Positions 43,218 through 52,691 are shown, numbered from the stretch's first letter. The stretch is DNA of 64,000 bases from V1-33 sp039795165 (GCA_039795165.1 JBDKER010000025.1:13716-77715); one strand, 5' to 3'. The notes: generated from the letters alone by a model not told the origin. Program-made: numbers and translations.

Positions 43218-44239
43218 GAGAGCCAGCGGGTGAGGTTTGAAGCGACGAATTCGTCGTCGGTGAGCCATGGGTAGGCCGAGGATACGCGGGAGATTTCTTC
43301 GGCTTGGCCTGGGGAGAGGGTTTCGGAGGGGTCGAGGCAGCGGGAGGAGGGGACGAGGCCTTGGCGGCGGAGGACTTCGAGGATGCCGGGGATGCAGCCG
43401 TGGAAGTGGTTGGTGGCATCGAAGATGGCGGCGTTGGCGTCCGTGAGGTCGGCGTTGCGGCTGAGCCACTCCGCTGGGGAAGTTCCGCTGGAACGGGTGT
43501 TGTGGATCTCGCGGAGCATGGTGACGGCCTTGCTTGTCCAGACGCCCCATTGGCCGAGCAGGCCGCCTGTGATGGTGAGTCCGCCGGGCCATGGGGTGAG
43601 GAGGTCGGCGATGATATTGTCGTCGTTGCCGGTGTAGAGGGCGAGGTCGTGGCGGCCCGAACTGGAGACGGCGTGGATGACGTCGATGGTCTGGTAGCGG
43701 TTGAAGGGGGCGATTTTGATGCCGGCGACGCCGGGGATGGCGGCGAAGCGCTGCCAGAAACTGCGTGAGAAGGCGCGGCCGCCGACGGCGGCCTGGAGGT
43801 AGAAGCCGATGACTGGGAGGATGTCCGAGATGGATCTGGTGTGGGCGAGGAATTCCTCTTCGGTGGCTTGCTGCCAGCCGCCGGGGCTGAGGAGAACGGC
43901 GTGGTAGCCGAGGCTGGCGGCCAGTTCTGCTTCCCGGGCAGCGGCTGGGGTGGGGCCGCAGGCACCGGCGATGCGGATGAAGGGTTGGGGGCCGGCGGAA
44001 GCGGTCATGGTTTCTGCGGCGAGGCGGAGAATGGGTTCGAAAAGACCGTGCCGGGGGTTGCGGATGGCGAACTGGGTGGAATGGACGCCCACGGCGAGTC
44101 CGCCGGCACCTGAATCGGAGTAGTAGCGGATGAGGGCGCGCTGGTGGCGTTCCGACCATTGGCCATCGTGGTGGAGGGCGAGGGGGAGGGCGGGGATGAC
44201 CTGGCCCTTGAGAAAGTGGTCGCGCCATGGGGGAATCAT
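43214..44239 (-). CDS. Dihydrodipicolinate synthase/N-acetylneuraminate lyase family protein
   Basis: This 341-residue TIM-barrel aldolase is in the DapA superfamily. The Schiff-base lysine is K175 (VAGIKIAPFNRY) and the conserved Tyr is Y147 (IGFYLQ). The early GAGGLAVGVHSTQF stretch takes the place of the family GGTTGE loop, so the substrate is probably not aspartate semialdehyde. The protein is longer than DapA (about 290), with an extended C-terminus of about 50 residues. It is co-transcribed with the enolase-superfamily gene (ATGA overlap), which points to catabolism of a sugar acid or sialic-acid-like compound. Confidence 0.85.
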
Positions 44240-44354
44240 GGGTGGTGCGTCGTGCGGGGGGTGGGTTGGTGCAATCCCGAGGGGAGTCCGCAGGAGCGGA
44301 GCGGGGAATTTTTGCGGTTTCGTGGGTTAGGGTATGGGGTCATGGGGCGTGGTT

Positions 44355-45071
44355 ATGCGAGTCTATCTGTCATTGGTCTGCGGGTTTCTTCTGGCGTCGT
44401 GTGCGGCACCTGCGGGTGGTGGTGGTGGAACGCGGGATGTGTGGGGTCACCGGGCTGGGCCGCGTGGATTCCGGACGGTGGTGCTGGATGCGGGGCATGG
44501 CGGGCATGACAGCGGGGCGCGCAGTGCTGTCACTGGAGTGAAGGAGAAGGATCTGGCTCTGGATGTGGTGCGGCGGGTGCGGCGGGAACTGGGACGGTCG
44601 TTTGAGGTGAAGATGATGCGGGAGGGGGATGAGTTTGTGGATCTGGATGTGCGTGCGGCGCGGGCTGCGCAGCTGGGCGACATTCTGCTGAGTGTGCATT
44701 TCAACAGTGGTCCGTCGTCGGTGCGGGGGCCGGAGACGTTTTATTGGCGGGTGGACAGCTATGGTCTGGCGAAGCGGCTGCAGCGGAACATGGCGGCGGT
44801 GAGTCCCGGAGAAAGGGGGTCGCGCGGACTGGTGCGGCGGCGGCTGCGGCTGACGCGCAATCCGGAGATCCCGTGTGTGCTGCTGGAGCTTGGGTACCTG
44901 AGCCATCCGGAGGAAGCGCGGCTTTGCAGTGATGCGGGGTACCGTCAGCGCATGGCGGTGGCGATCGCGGAGGCGGTGAAGGAGCAGGCCGCGCGTGGAG
45001 ATGCTGGCATGGGGGTGCTGCCGCCGCCGATTTATGCGCCGCCGAGTCGGCCGACTGATGCGCCTGAGTGA
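44355..45071 (+). CDS. N-acetylmuramoyl-L-alanine amidase, probable lipoprotein
   Basis: This is a 238-residue peptidoglycan amidase. Start ATG 44355 (MRVYLSLVCGFLLASC) gives a lipoprotein signal with the lipobox LLASC, so anchoring at a membrane by a lipidated Cys is expected. The Amidase_3 core has VLDAGHGGHDSGA, the zinc Glu region VKEKDLALDVV, SVHFN and LELGYLSHPEE. The C-terminal part (about 215-238) is Pro-rich. It is divergent from the DapA-family gene and is a shorter-range relative of the amidase at 22403; both may work in cell separation or wall turnover. Confidence 0.9.
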   Translation: MRVYLSLVCGFLLASCAAPAGGGGGTRDVWGHRAGPRGFRTVVLDAGHGGHDSGARSAVTGVKEKDLALDVVRRVRRELGRSFEVKMMREGDEFVDLDVRAARAAQLGDILLSVHFNSGPSSVRGPETFYWRVDSYGLAKRLQRNMAAVSPGERGSRGLVRRRLRLTRNPEIPCVLLELGYLSHPEEARLCSDAGYRQRMAVAIAEAVKEQAARGDAGMGVLPPPIYAPPSRPTDAPE

Positions 45072-45132
45072 TTGGTTCCCTGAGGGCGGCGGCCCTTATA
45101 GCGGAAGGCTTTGCTGCGTTGTGGTCGAACGT

Positions 45133-46416
45133 TCAGACCGTTTCCGCTGGTGGCGGGGACCATGCGAGGGATTCGGCGAGGGCGGAGAGGACGCCGGTGG
45201 CGTGGCAGGCGGATTCGCGGCGGGAGGCGAGGTGTTTGATTTTCACCTCTGGGAATTCCGAACCGATCACGATGGCGGTGGAGGCGTGGAGTGATTCTGC
45301 GGTCTGGAATTGTTTGCCGACTTTTGCGGGGGAGTAGCTGTAGTCTGCGCGGTATCCGGCGCGGCGGAGGGCGTGGATGAGGGCGAGGGCGTCCGGGCGG
45401 TGGTCTTCGGATGCGACGATGATGTAGGCATCGGGTTTCCCCTGAGCTGCTAGCCATGTTTCCATGCGTGCGAGGGCGTGGGGGGTTTCGCGGATTAGGT
45501 TGGTGATGACCATGTCGCCCATGGCGAAGCCTGCGGCGGGAAGGTCGGTGCCGCCGATGAGTTCGCAGAGGTTGTCGTAGCGTCCGCCACCGGCGACGGC
45601 GCGCATGCCGTGGTGGAGGTCGAAGATTTCGAAGACGACGCCTGTGTAGTAGGCGAGGCCGCGGACGATGCCGAGGTCGATTTCGATGAAGGGGGCGAGG
45701 CCTCGTGCGGCGAGGTCGGCGCTGATGGTTTCGAGGGGGGCGTGGCCCTTGCCTTTGCTGCGGATGAAGGATTGGACGGCGTCGAGGGAAGTGCCGAGTT
45801 CCGCGAGTTTTGCCGAGGTGACCTCTTCCTTTTCGCGTTCGAGGCGGTCGATGATCTGGAGGAAGGCTGGCAGGGTGGCTTCCGGCATGTGCTGGGCTGC
45901 GAGGAAGGCGGGCCAGACATTGCGGTCGCTGAGGCGGATGCGGAAGTCACCTTCTCTGAAGCCGAAGGCGAGCATGGCATGGATGGCCATGGCGATGAGG
46001 TCGGCGTCGGCTCCGGGGGAATTTTCGCCGAGGATGTCGCAGTTCCACTGATAGAATTCGCGGCCGCGGCCTTTCTGGGGTTTTTCGAAGCGGAAGCAGG
46101 CGCCGATCTGGAACCACTTCATGGGTTTGCGGTAGTCGCGCTGGCGGGCGGCGGCCATGCGTGCGAGGGAAGGAGTGGTTTCCGGGCGGAGGGCGACTTC
46201 GCGGTCGCCGGCGTCGGTGAAGTGGAAGAGTTGGCGGACGATTTCGTCGCCGCTTTTGCGCCGGTAGAGGTCGGTTGGTTCTAGGACGGGGATTTCGTAT
46301 TCCGAGAAGCCGAAGCAGCGGGCGGTTTCGCGCCAGTGGTGGAAGATGTAATTGCGGACGGCGCAGGTATCGGGGTAGAAGTCGCGGAATCCGGGGAGTG
46401 GAATGAATTTTTCCAT
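45133..46416 (-). CDS. hisS: Histidyl-tRNA synthetase
   Basis: This is a 427-residue class II aminoacyl-tRNA synthetase. The start is set at ATG 46416 (MEKFIPLPGFRDFYPD); 15 extra upstream residues are dropped. Class II motifs: FRDFYPD near the start, ALRPETTPSLARM (motif 2 region), FQIGACFRFEKPQKGRGREFYQWNCDI, and the HisRS-specific LVRGLAYYTG-type segment (GIVRGLAYYTGVVFEI) with AVAGGGRYDNL. The C-terminal anticodon-binding domain begins around residue 330 (DAYIIVASEDHRPDALALIHALRRAGYRADYSY). Confidence 0.96.
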   Translation of the reverse strand: MEKFIPLPGFRDFYPDTCAVRNYIFHHWRETARCFGFSEYEIPVLEPTDLYRRKSGDEIVRQLFHFTDAGDREVALRPETTPSLARMAAARQRDYRKPMKWFQIGACFRFEKPQKGRGREFYQWNCDILGENSPGADADLIAMAIHAMLAFGFREGDFRIRLSDRNVWPAFLAAQHMPEATLPAFLQIIDRLEREKEEVTSAKLAELGTSLDAVQSFIRSKGKGHAPLETISADLAARGLAPFIEIDLGIVRGLAYYTGVVFEIFDLHHGMRAVAGGGRYDNLCELIGGTDLPAAGFAMGDMVITNLIRETPHALARMETWLAAQGKPDAYIIVASEDHRPDALALIHALRRAGYRADYSYSPAKVGKQFQTAESLHASTAIVIGSEFPEVKIKHLASRRESACHATGVLSALAESLAWSPPPAETV

Positions 46417-46524
46417 GTGGGGGGCGTGGGTCGGAGGGGAGTGGAGTGCAGGGGTGGCCATGCCGCAAGCGTGGTGCCCTGATTTCCGGTGGAGCGCGTG
46501 AAGTGGTGGTGCGAGGGGGGTGGG

Positions 46525-46947
46525 ATGTCAGAGTCACTATCCCTGCTTGGTCATGCGAGTCGGCTTCCGGCGAGTCCGGAGGAAGCCGTCCTTGAGTGTT
46601 TTCCGAACCGTCATGGGCAGCGCGACTACTGGATTCATCTGGATTATCCGGAGTTCAGTTCCCTGTGTCCGGTGACTGGTCAGCCTGATTCGGCGCGGCT
46701 GAGGATCTGCTATGTTCCTGCGGGGAAGTGTCTGGAAACGAAGTCGCTCAAGTACTATCTGGCGGCGTGGCGGAGCACAGCGGAGTTCAATGAAGACGTG
46801 GTGAACCGGATTCTGGATGACCTTGTGAAGGCGTGTGGGCCGAAGCGGATGGTGGTGCGGGGGGATTTTGCTGCGCGCGGGGGGATCCGGCTGACGTGTC
46901 AGGCCAGTGAGCCTGCTGGGGTGGTGGAGAATCCGTTTGGTTTATGA
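46525..46947 (+). CDS. queF: NADPH-dependent 7-cyano-7-deazaguanine reductase (QueF, short form)
   Basis: This 140-residue enzyme reduces preQ0 to preQ1 in queuosine biosynthesis. The active-site Cys is C48 and the proton donor is D55 (FSSLCPVTGQPD). ETKSLKYYL is the NADPH/substrate motif, with FPNRHGQRDYW before it. The conserved residue pair His-Glu (F-H-E-D in B. subtilis QueF) reads F-N89-E90-D here, so the His is replaced by Asn. The remainder (RMVVRGDFAARGGIRL) is normal. The gene overlaps the stop of the convergent GTPase gene by 6 bp. No queC, queD or queE is nearby. Confidence 0.9.
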   Translation: MSESLSLLGHASRLPASPEEAVLECFPNRHGQRDYWIHLDYPEFSSLCPVTGQPDSARLRICYVPAGKCLETKSLKYYLAAWRSTAEFNEDVVNRILDDLVKACGPKRMVVRGDFAARGGIRLTCQASEPAGVVENPFGL

Positions 46948-48492
46948 ACCGGGCGGTGCGGGCTCTGCCGGGGTGACCGCGGTCTGGTCATCTGTGGTGG
47001 TGCCGAGCCATGGCATGGGGATGTCCGGGTAGAGTGAGCGGAGGAGGCTGGCGGTGGCGGCGGTGAGGGTGCGGTTGATTTCCGGGGTGAGGGAATCCGG
47101 GGTGGTGTCCGGGTCGGCGGCCTTTTTCCATGTGGATTCGAGGGCGCTGCGGTGGTGCTGGAGTTCGGCGCGGGCGGCGGGGGGCCAGTGGGGTGGGTGT
47201 TCGGCGTCCTGCCATGAACCGCGGCCGCGGCCGAAGTGGGCGACGGCGAGGTAGGTGACGAGGGCGATTTCTGCCTGGGCGATGAAGTGTTCGAGGGTCC
47301 AGCGGACCGAGTGGTCGTCGCTGCGGGTGAGGTTGAGACCTTTGGCGAGGAGCCATGCGCCGGTGCCGCCTGCGAAGAAGCCGATGACGGTGCCTCCGCC
47401 GAAGGTCATGCCTCCGGTTTTGAGGTCGGCGACGAGACCGCCGGCTGCTCCGGTGAGGGCGGCACCGACGGCGGTCCAGACGGATTCGCTGACGTGGCTG
47501 GGGACGCCGAAGTCGGTGGCTCCGGCGGTGATGGCTGAGCGGGCGGTGTGGCCTGTGAGGCCGTGGAGGGCGATGAGGGTATCGACGCTCAGCATGGAGC
47601 GGGTGGCGAGGCGGCGGCTGAGTTCCTCGCGGGCGAGGGTCATTTCCTCCTGAAGGGGGGCGCGGCCGATTCCGATTTTCTGGTAGAGTTTCTCGCGGCT
47701 GACGGTGATGCGGTCGGTGGCGGCGCAGGCCAACTGGGAGGCGAGGGTGGTCATGCTGCGGTGGAAGGTATTGATGCCTTCCTTGAGCCATGCGTGGCGG
47801 AGGCTGGCGAAGGCGGGCTGTTTCGATTCCGGGAGGAGTGGGGCGACGGCGTCCATGAGTTCACCTTCCTGGACCCAGCAGCGGGCAAAGGCGTCGAGAG
47901 AGAGGACTGAGCGGACGATGGGGAAGCGGGCGAGGTGGCTTTGCCATGCCTGTTCTTCGGTGGCTTCGGCGCCTGGGGGTCTGGGTGGGCCTGTCTGGTT
48001 GAGGAGGAGGATGACGGGTCGGCCGATCCATGTGAGGATTTCCATTTCCATGTCGACGTAGCCGGTGGCCTCCGGGTTTTCGCCGGCGTTGACGAGGTAG
48101 AGGACGACATCGGCTTCCGACTGGACATTCTGGACGGCCTGCTGGCTGCACCAGAGGGCGCGGTCGCGGAAGCGGTCCCAGATTTCGGAGAGGAACCAGC
48201 CGAGGGGGCGGTCGGCTGAGCGGAGGCGTTTGAGGAGTTTGGGGGTGCTGCCGAAGCCGGGGGTATCCCAGAGGATGAGGCGGTGGGGGCCTGCTTCGAT
48301 GAGGGGGTAGGCGGTGGCGACATCCGTGACGTGTTCCTGGTCCGCGGCATCGCCGACGTCGCGGCGGAGGAGAGTGCGTGCGAGCGTGGTTTTGCCCACA
48401 TTGGTGTGGGAGATCAGGCTCAGGGTGATGGTGTCGGCGGAAGGCACGTGGAGACGGGGAAGAGTGAATGCACAGGGGTGAGGGGGCTGCAA
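46942..48492 (-). CDS. GTPase with DUF3482-like C-terminal domain
   Basis: This 516-residue protein has an N-terminal P-loop GTPase domain: G1 variant SHTNVGKT (28-35), G3 DTPGF and an altered G4 (NQTG in place of NKxD). A helical region of about 150 residues follows, then a Gly/Ala-rich hydrophobic segment (about 350-400, VGAALTGAAGGLVADL and GGGTVIGFFAGGTGAWLLAKG) that probably inserts into a membrane, and a C-terminal helical part. This is the arrangement of DUF3482 proteins, which are usually paired with a DUF2868 gene; none is next to this one. Function unknown. It converges on queF with a 6-bp overlap of stops. Confidence 0.8.
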   Translation of the reverse strand: MQPPHPCAFTLPRLHVPSADTITLSLISHTNVGKTTLARTLLRRDVGDAADQEHVTDVATAYPLIEAGPHRLILWDTPGFGSTPKLLKRLRSADRPLGWFLSEIWDRFRDRALWCSQQAVQNVQSEADVVLYLVNAGENPEATGYVDMEMEILTWIGRPVILLLNQTGPPRPPGAEATEEQAWQSHLARFPIVRSVLSLDAFARCWVQEGELMDAVAPLLPESKQPAFASLRHAWLKEGINTFHRSMTTLASQLACAATDRITVSREKLYQKIGIGRAPLQEEMTLAREELSRRLATRSMLSVDTLIALHGLTGHTARSAITAGATDFGVPSHVSESVWTAVGAALTGAAGGLVADLKTGGMTFGGGTVIGFFAGGTGAWLLAKGLNLTRSDDHSVRWTLEHFIAQAEIALVTYLAVAHFGRGRGSWQDAEHPPHWPPAARAELQHHRSALESTWKKAADPDTTPDSLTPEINRTLTAATASLLRSLYPDIPMPWLGTTTDDQTAVTPAEPAPPGS

Positions 48493-48520
48493 TGCCGCAG
48501 CGGCGAGGTGTCAGGAACGG

Positions 48521-48552
48521 AAAAGGGGTGCCCTTGTGACGGGGCACCCCTT
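48521..48552 (-). terminator. Intrinsic terminator after the giant PA14/lectin gene
   Basis: AAGGGGTGCCC (48523-48533) and its exact complement (48542-48552) form an 11-bp stem with an 8-nt loop. Read on the minus strand it is followed by TTTT. It lies between the stop of the giant gene (48586) and the start of the GTPase gene (48492). Confidence 0.8.
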
Positions 48553-48585
48553 CCGGTGTGGGGATTGGGGACTCGTTCCGGCGGG

Positions 48586-51500
48586 TCAGTTCAGGCGGGC
48601 GCGGAAGAAGAGTCGGCCTGGTTCAGCGCCTGGGGAGACCGTGCCAGTCCATGTGGTGGTGGTGCTGGTGGCGGTGACGGCTTGGTCGTTGACCGTCCAT
48701 GGGCCGGAGGGGCTGGTGGCGGATTCGATGGTATAGGAAGCGCCGGGGATGGACGTGAACGTGAGGGAGAACTGGTTGCCGGAGAGGCTGTAGTTCAGGA
48801 CGTTCATGGTGGTGTCGACGAGGGTGAGACCATCGGTATCCGGGACGGTGGTGGCGGCTGCCTTATTGATGAGGCGTACGACGCGGGCGTCGGCGACGGA
48901 GGGGGTGGCGAACGCTTCGAAGTACGAACCGCCGGTGGCTTCGAACCACTGGATGCGCACTGGGTATTCGCCTGCCTCGAGGGTGACTTCGCCGGTGGTG
49001 CGGGTATTGCCGCCGCCGGCGTTCAGTTCGATGCGGGCGTTTTCCGCGCCGTTGCTGGCTGTGGTGATGGTGGCGGTGGCGAGGGCATTGGCGATGATGC
49101 GGGTGAACTGCGGCTGAATTCCGGCTGGGGGAGTGAGGAATTCGAAGTAGCCGCCATCGTCGCCCTGCCAGCCGACGTTGTAGGTACCGGCGACTGGGAC
49201 GATGAGAGTGCCTTCGAAGCGGCTGACGTAGTAATTGTCGTCGACGTTGGCGACATCGTTGGGGTTCGGGTAGTCGTTCGGGAAGAGGCCGGTACCGCTG
49301 GCGGTGTCGCGCAGATTGATCATGTCGCGGTTGACGAGCGCGGTGAGGGGCTGGGTGGCGAGCCAGTTATCGGTCTGGGCGGCGGTGATGCCCCATCCGG
49401 CGGGAGCGGTGGTGGTGTAGGGGATGGTCTGAACGACGCTGAAGCCCGGGTCTTTTACGGTGATGATGCCGAGCGGGTTGGGTCCGGCCTTGTAGCCGAC
49501 GAGGCGCCATGCGTCGGCGGCATTGATATTGACGCCGCCGTTATTGGCGGTGGCTCCGGCGGCGTATTCGCCTGTGCCGAGTTGGTTTCCTGGGATGGCG
49601 AAGACTTCCGCCATGAATTCGCGGCTGCGGTCGAACGAGAGGAATTCGATGGGGTGGACGCCGGCCTGGAGGAAGATGAGGCTGCGGGTGATGTTTTCGG
49701 TGAGGGCGGTCGATCCGGCTGTCCATGCGAGCACGGCTGGGTCTGCGGGGTCGATGCCGCCGACGCCGTTGCGTCCGAGCCACTGATTGCGTCCGATGCG
49801 GAGGGCGAAGCCATCCGAGCAGCGGACTCCGAAGGTGTAGAGGCCTGAGGAGGGGACGAAGAGGGAGCCGCGGGCGTGCATGGCGACGTCGTCATCGTTG
49901 GTGAATTCGAGGTCGCCTGGGAGGGGTTGGTCGCCGCCGAAGAGGCCTGCGGTGCCTGGGTTGGACGGGTCCGAGAAGTTGAGGACTCTGGTGGAACCGT
50001 AGATGCTTTCGCCCAGTCCGCTGCTGAGGGCGGCGACGGCATCCTGGAGGGTATTGAGGGTGAGGCCTGAGAAGCGGAGGTAGCGGATGTTCCATGCGCC
50101 GTTGCCTGCGGTGGGGGCTCCGGGGATGCTGGTGGGGAAGATCGGGGGGAGTTCTGTGGTATCGCCCATGAGCTTCCATGTCCCGGTGTCATTATCGGCG
50201 AGGTGGACGCCGGGGGCGTAGTAGAGTTCTGCGGCGGCTCCGCCGGTACCTTCGTAGTGGAGGACCTGGACTTCGTAGTTACCGGGGGCGGGGAACCATG
50301 CGGCGGCGCGGATGTTGCTGTCGCCCGAGCCGATGAACCAGTACATGACCGATTCGTCATTGGCGTCGATGTGGCCCTGGGCGGTGGTGCCCCAGACGCG
50401 GCCGCGCCATTTGGCGCCGTTGCGGAGTCGGATGGCGATGGAGTCGTCGGCATGGGCTCCGATGGTGTAGACGCCGGCAGCTGGGATATTGAGGAGGGTG
50501 CGGCCTCCCCAGACGAAGTTGTTGTCGTCTGCGGTGGTGTCGCCTGGCTGGGGGAGATCGGCGGTGAAGAGACCGCGGTTTCCGCCGTTGTTGGGGTCGG
50601 CGAAATTGATGACTGGCGAAATGGAGTCGGTGGTGCCGGTGGCGTTCTGGAGGGCGGTGGCCGCACCGCTGACGGTGGTCAGGGTACCAACTGTGCCCGG
50701 GGTTGGGTAGCGGATCTGCCACTGATTGCCGGTGGGGGTGGGAGCGTTGAAGGAATCGGCTGGGGGGAGCACTGGGGTGCCGCCGACGGCGCTGCCGAGG
50801 AGTTGCCAGTTGCCGTCCCAGTCATTGGGGGCGGCGCCTTCGCACCATGAGACTTCCTGGACCGAGCCGCTGGTGCCTTCCCAGCCGATGTATTCGACCT
50901 CGTATTCACCGGGTGTGGAGACCGTGAAGATGGCGCGCGTATTGGCATCGCCGATGCCGAAGGGGTAGTAGAAGGCGCTGTCGGCGGGGTCCTGCATGCC
51001 GGCTCCACTGACCTGGGAAATGGTGACTGTGCCGGGGCCGGAGATGCGGCAGATGAAGCCGTCATCGCTGTGGACATTGAGGGTGTATGGGCCTGTTCCG
51101 GTGAGGGCCATTCTGGTTTTGGCGAAGACCGTGTAATTGTTGTCGTCGGCATTGGCGGTATCGCCGAGGAGGTCTGATTTCGGCCAGAAGAGGCCGATGG
51201 TGGAGCGTCCGGCGGAACCGGAGACGGCATTGTCCGTCTGATTGAGAACGGGTCTGGTGCCCTGGACGGCGGAAGTGCTGGTGTTGGCGTAGACGAGCGA
51301 GAGGGCTCCGTTGATATTGGCCGTGAGGAGGCCGGCGCGCTGTTCCTTGATGGCCCATGTGCCGACCGAGTGGGTATTGGTGAGGGACGGGGTGGGGCCA
51401 GGGAGGATGGGCTGGGGGAGGGAGGCTCCCGCGATGGGGTTGGTGGCCTCGATATGCCATTCGATGACGTAGCGGCGGAGGGTGGTGGCGGCCGGGGTGA

Positions 51501-52566
51501 TGTCGTTCCAGAAGCTGGTGCCGAGGAGTTCGAGGGCGCTTTCGGTGCCACCTGAATTATCCGGTTGTTCGCCAGAGTTGAGGGGGAAGCGGGTTCCGAA
51601 CTTCTGGTAGGTCCACGGCTGCGAGCCATTGCGGTCCATCCAGACCCAGCCGGAAGTTTTGCTGGTGCCGGATTCGGTGGCGGTGGGTTCCCGGTTGGGG
51701 TCGTCGGTGGCACCGAGCCAAGTGGCGATGGTGTTGGCTCCGGCGTATCCCGAGATGCGGTAGAGGAAGTCGTTTTCGCCCTGGGAGGCGACCGTGGCGA
51801 GGGTGCCGGTGAGGTTGCTCAGTGGTCCGGTGGCGACGCCTGAGACGCCGGTGGAACCCGCGGTGCGGGTGGTGGCGATGGAGCGGGCGTTATCGAAGTT
51901 TTCGGATGCTCCGATGATTTTGTAGAGGTTCCATGTTCCTCCTGGTCCGTAGGGAGCGGTGTAGGTGACGGGGAACTGGCGGGCTCCTTCCGGTGGGGAG
52001 GAGAGGCCGAGGCTCCATTCGATGACGTAGCGTCTGGTGGTGGTGGAGAGGTTGTGTTTGTTGTCGTTCCAGCGGCCGTCGTTGCGCATTTCTCCGGCGT
52101 TTTCGGTTCCGGAGTTATTGGGTTCGCCGGGTGCCCAGACGAGGTAATCGGTATCGACTCCGGCGATCTGGGCTCCGTTGGTGCCGCTGCCGCCGGTGGT
52201 GCCGGACCATTCCCAGCCGACCTGATTGGAGCCTTGTTCGGCGTTGTTGTCGTTGAGGCCGATCCAGATATTGGAATTGCCGGAAGCTGGGGTGAGGGCG
52301 GCGGCGAGGGCGACGAAGGTATTTTCGTCTTCGCTGCTGATTTGGACGAGATGGCCTAGGGTGGTGTTGCCGGCGAGAGCGGGGACGCCGGAGGATTGGG
52401 CTTCGGCGGCTTTGGCGGCGGTGTCGGCGGCTGCCCATGTGGCGGCGGTGGTGACGACGCGGTAGACGTTCCATGTTCCGCCTGGTCCGTAGGGACCGGT
52501 CCAGATCTGGGCATGGGCAGGAGAGGCGGCGGCGAGCAGCAGGGCTGCAAGGTGTAGTTTTCTCAT
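48586..52566 (-). CDS. Giant secreted protein with two C-type-lectin-like and four PA14-like modules
   Basis: This 1326-residue exported protein starts at ATG 52566, giving a signal peptide (MRKLHLAALLLAAASPAHAQ). Two C-type-lectin-like domains follow (about 20-185 and 205-375; each begins GPYGPGGTWN and ends RRYVIEW, the first with APGEPNNSG and NDGRWND). Four related PA14-like modules occupy about 385-1245, each with a variant of YT.G.HSDDGF (YTLNVHSDDGF, YTIGAHADDS, YTFGVRCSDGF, YNVGWQGDDGG). The C-terminal about 70 residues (YTIESATSPSGPW...RLFFRARLN) match the module ending the protein at 33904. It is probably a carbohydrate-binding surface or matrix protein. It has its own predicted promoter and terminator. 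Confidence 0.88.
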   Translation of the reverse strand: MRKLHLAALLLAAASPAHAQIWTGPYGPGGTWNVYRVVTTAATWAAADTAAKAAEAQSSGVPALAGNTTLGHLVQISSEDENTFVALAAALTPASGNSNIWIGLNDNNAEQGSNQVGWEWSGTTGGSGTNGAQIAGVDTDYLVWAPGEPNNSGTENAGEMRNDGRWNDNKHNLSTTTRRYVIEWSLGLSSPPEGARQFPVTYTAPYGPGGTWNLYKIIGASENFDNARSIATTRTAGSTGVSGVATGPLSNLTGTLATVASQGENDFLYRISGYAGANTIATWLGATDDPNREPTATESGTSKTSGWVWMDRNGSQPWTYQKFGTRFPLNSGEQPDNSGGTESALELLGTSFWNDITPAATTLRRYVIEWHIEATNPIAGASLPQPILPGPTPSLTNTHSVGTWAIKEQRAGLLTANINGALSLVYANTSTSAVQGTRPVLNQTDNAVSGSAGRSTIGLFWPKSDLLGDTANADDNNYTVFAKTRMALTGTGPYTLNVHSDDGFICRISGPGTVTISQVSGAGMQDPADSAFYYPFGIGDANTRAIFTVSTPGEYEVEYIGWEGTSGSVQEVSWCEGAAPNDWDGNWQLLGSAVGGTPVLPPADSFNAPTPTGNQWQIRYPTPGTVGTLTTVSGAATALQNATGTTDSISPVINFADPNNGGNRGLFTADLPQPGDTTADDNNFVWGGRTLLNIPAAGVYTIGAHADDSIAIRLRNGAKWRGRVWGTTAQGHIDANDESVMYWFIGSGDSNIRAAAWFPAPGNYEVQVLHYEGTGGAAAELYYAPGVHLADNDTGTWKLMGDTTELPPIFPTSIPGAPTAGNGAWNIRYLRFSGLTLNTLQDAVAALSSGLGESIYGSTRVLNFSDPSNPGTAGLFGGDQPLPGDLEFTNDDDVAMHARGSLFVPSSGLYTFGVRCSDGFALRIGRNQWLGRNGVGGIDPADPAVLAWTAGSTALTENITRSLIFLQAGVHPIEFLSFDRSREFMAEVFAIPGNQLGTGEYAAGATANNGGVNINAADAWRLVGYKAGPNPLGIITVKDPGFSVVQTIPYTTTAPAGWGITAAQTDNWLATQPLTALVNRDMINLRDTASGTGLFPNDYPNPNDVANVDDNYYVSRFEGTLIVPVAGTYNVGWQGDDGGYFEFLTPPAGIQPQFTRIIANALATATITTASNGAENARIELNAGGGNTRTTGEVTLEAGEYPVRIQWFEATGGSYFEAFATPSVADARVVRLINKAAATTVPDTDGLTLVDTTMNVLNYSLSGNQFSLTFTSIPGASYTIESATSPSGPWTVNDQAVTATSTTTTWTGTVSPGAEPGRLFFRARLN

Positions 52567-52661
52567 GTGGGGGTGAGGTAGGTGGTCCCGCGCGCGGTCG
52601 CGGGATTGATTGGGGGCAACGCCCGGATTTTCGGGGGGGGGGAGCAGGCGTTGGCGGATGG

Positions 52662-52691
52662 GTTTTAGGATTAAGCGGGGATTGATGCCAA
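52662..52691 (-). promoter_or_regulatory. Predicted promoter of the giant PA14/lectin gene
   Basis: On the minus strand TTGGCA (52691-52686) is separated by 18 bp from TAAAAC (52667-52662), about 96 bp upstream of the start codon at 52566. The -10 matches four of six consensus bases, so confidence is moderate. Confidence 0.4.

Noticed and set aside
43218..44228. N-terminal extension of the enolase-superfamily frame (754 codons in all)
   Set aside because: The extension is the DapA-family gene read in another frame; the real start is ATG 43217, which overlaps that gene by 4 bp.
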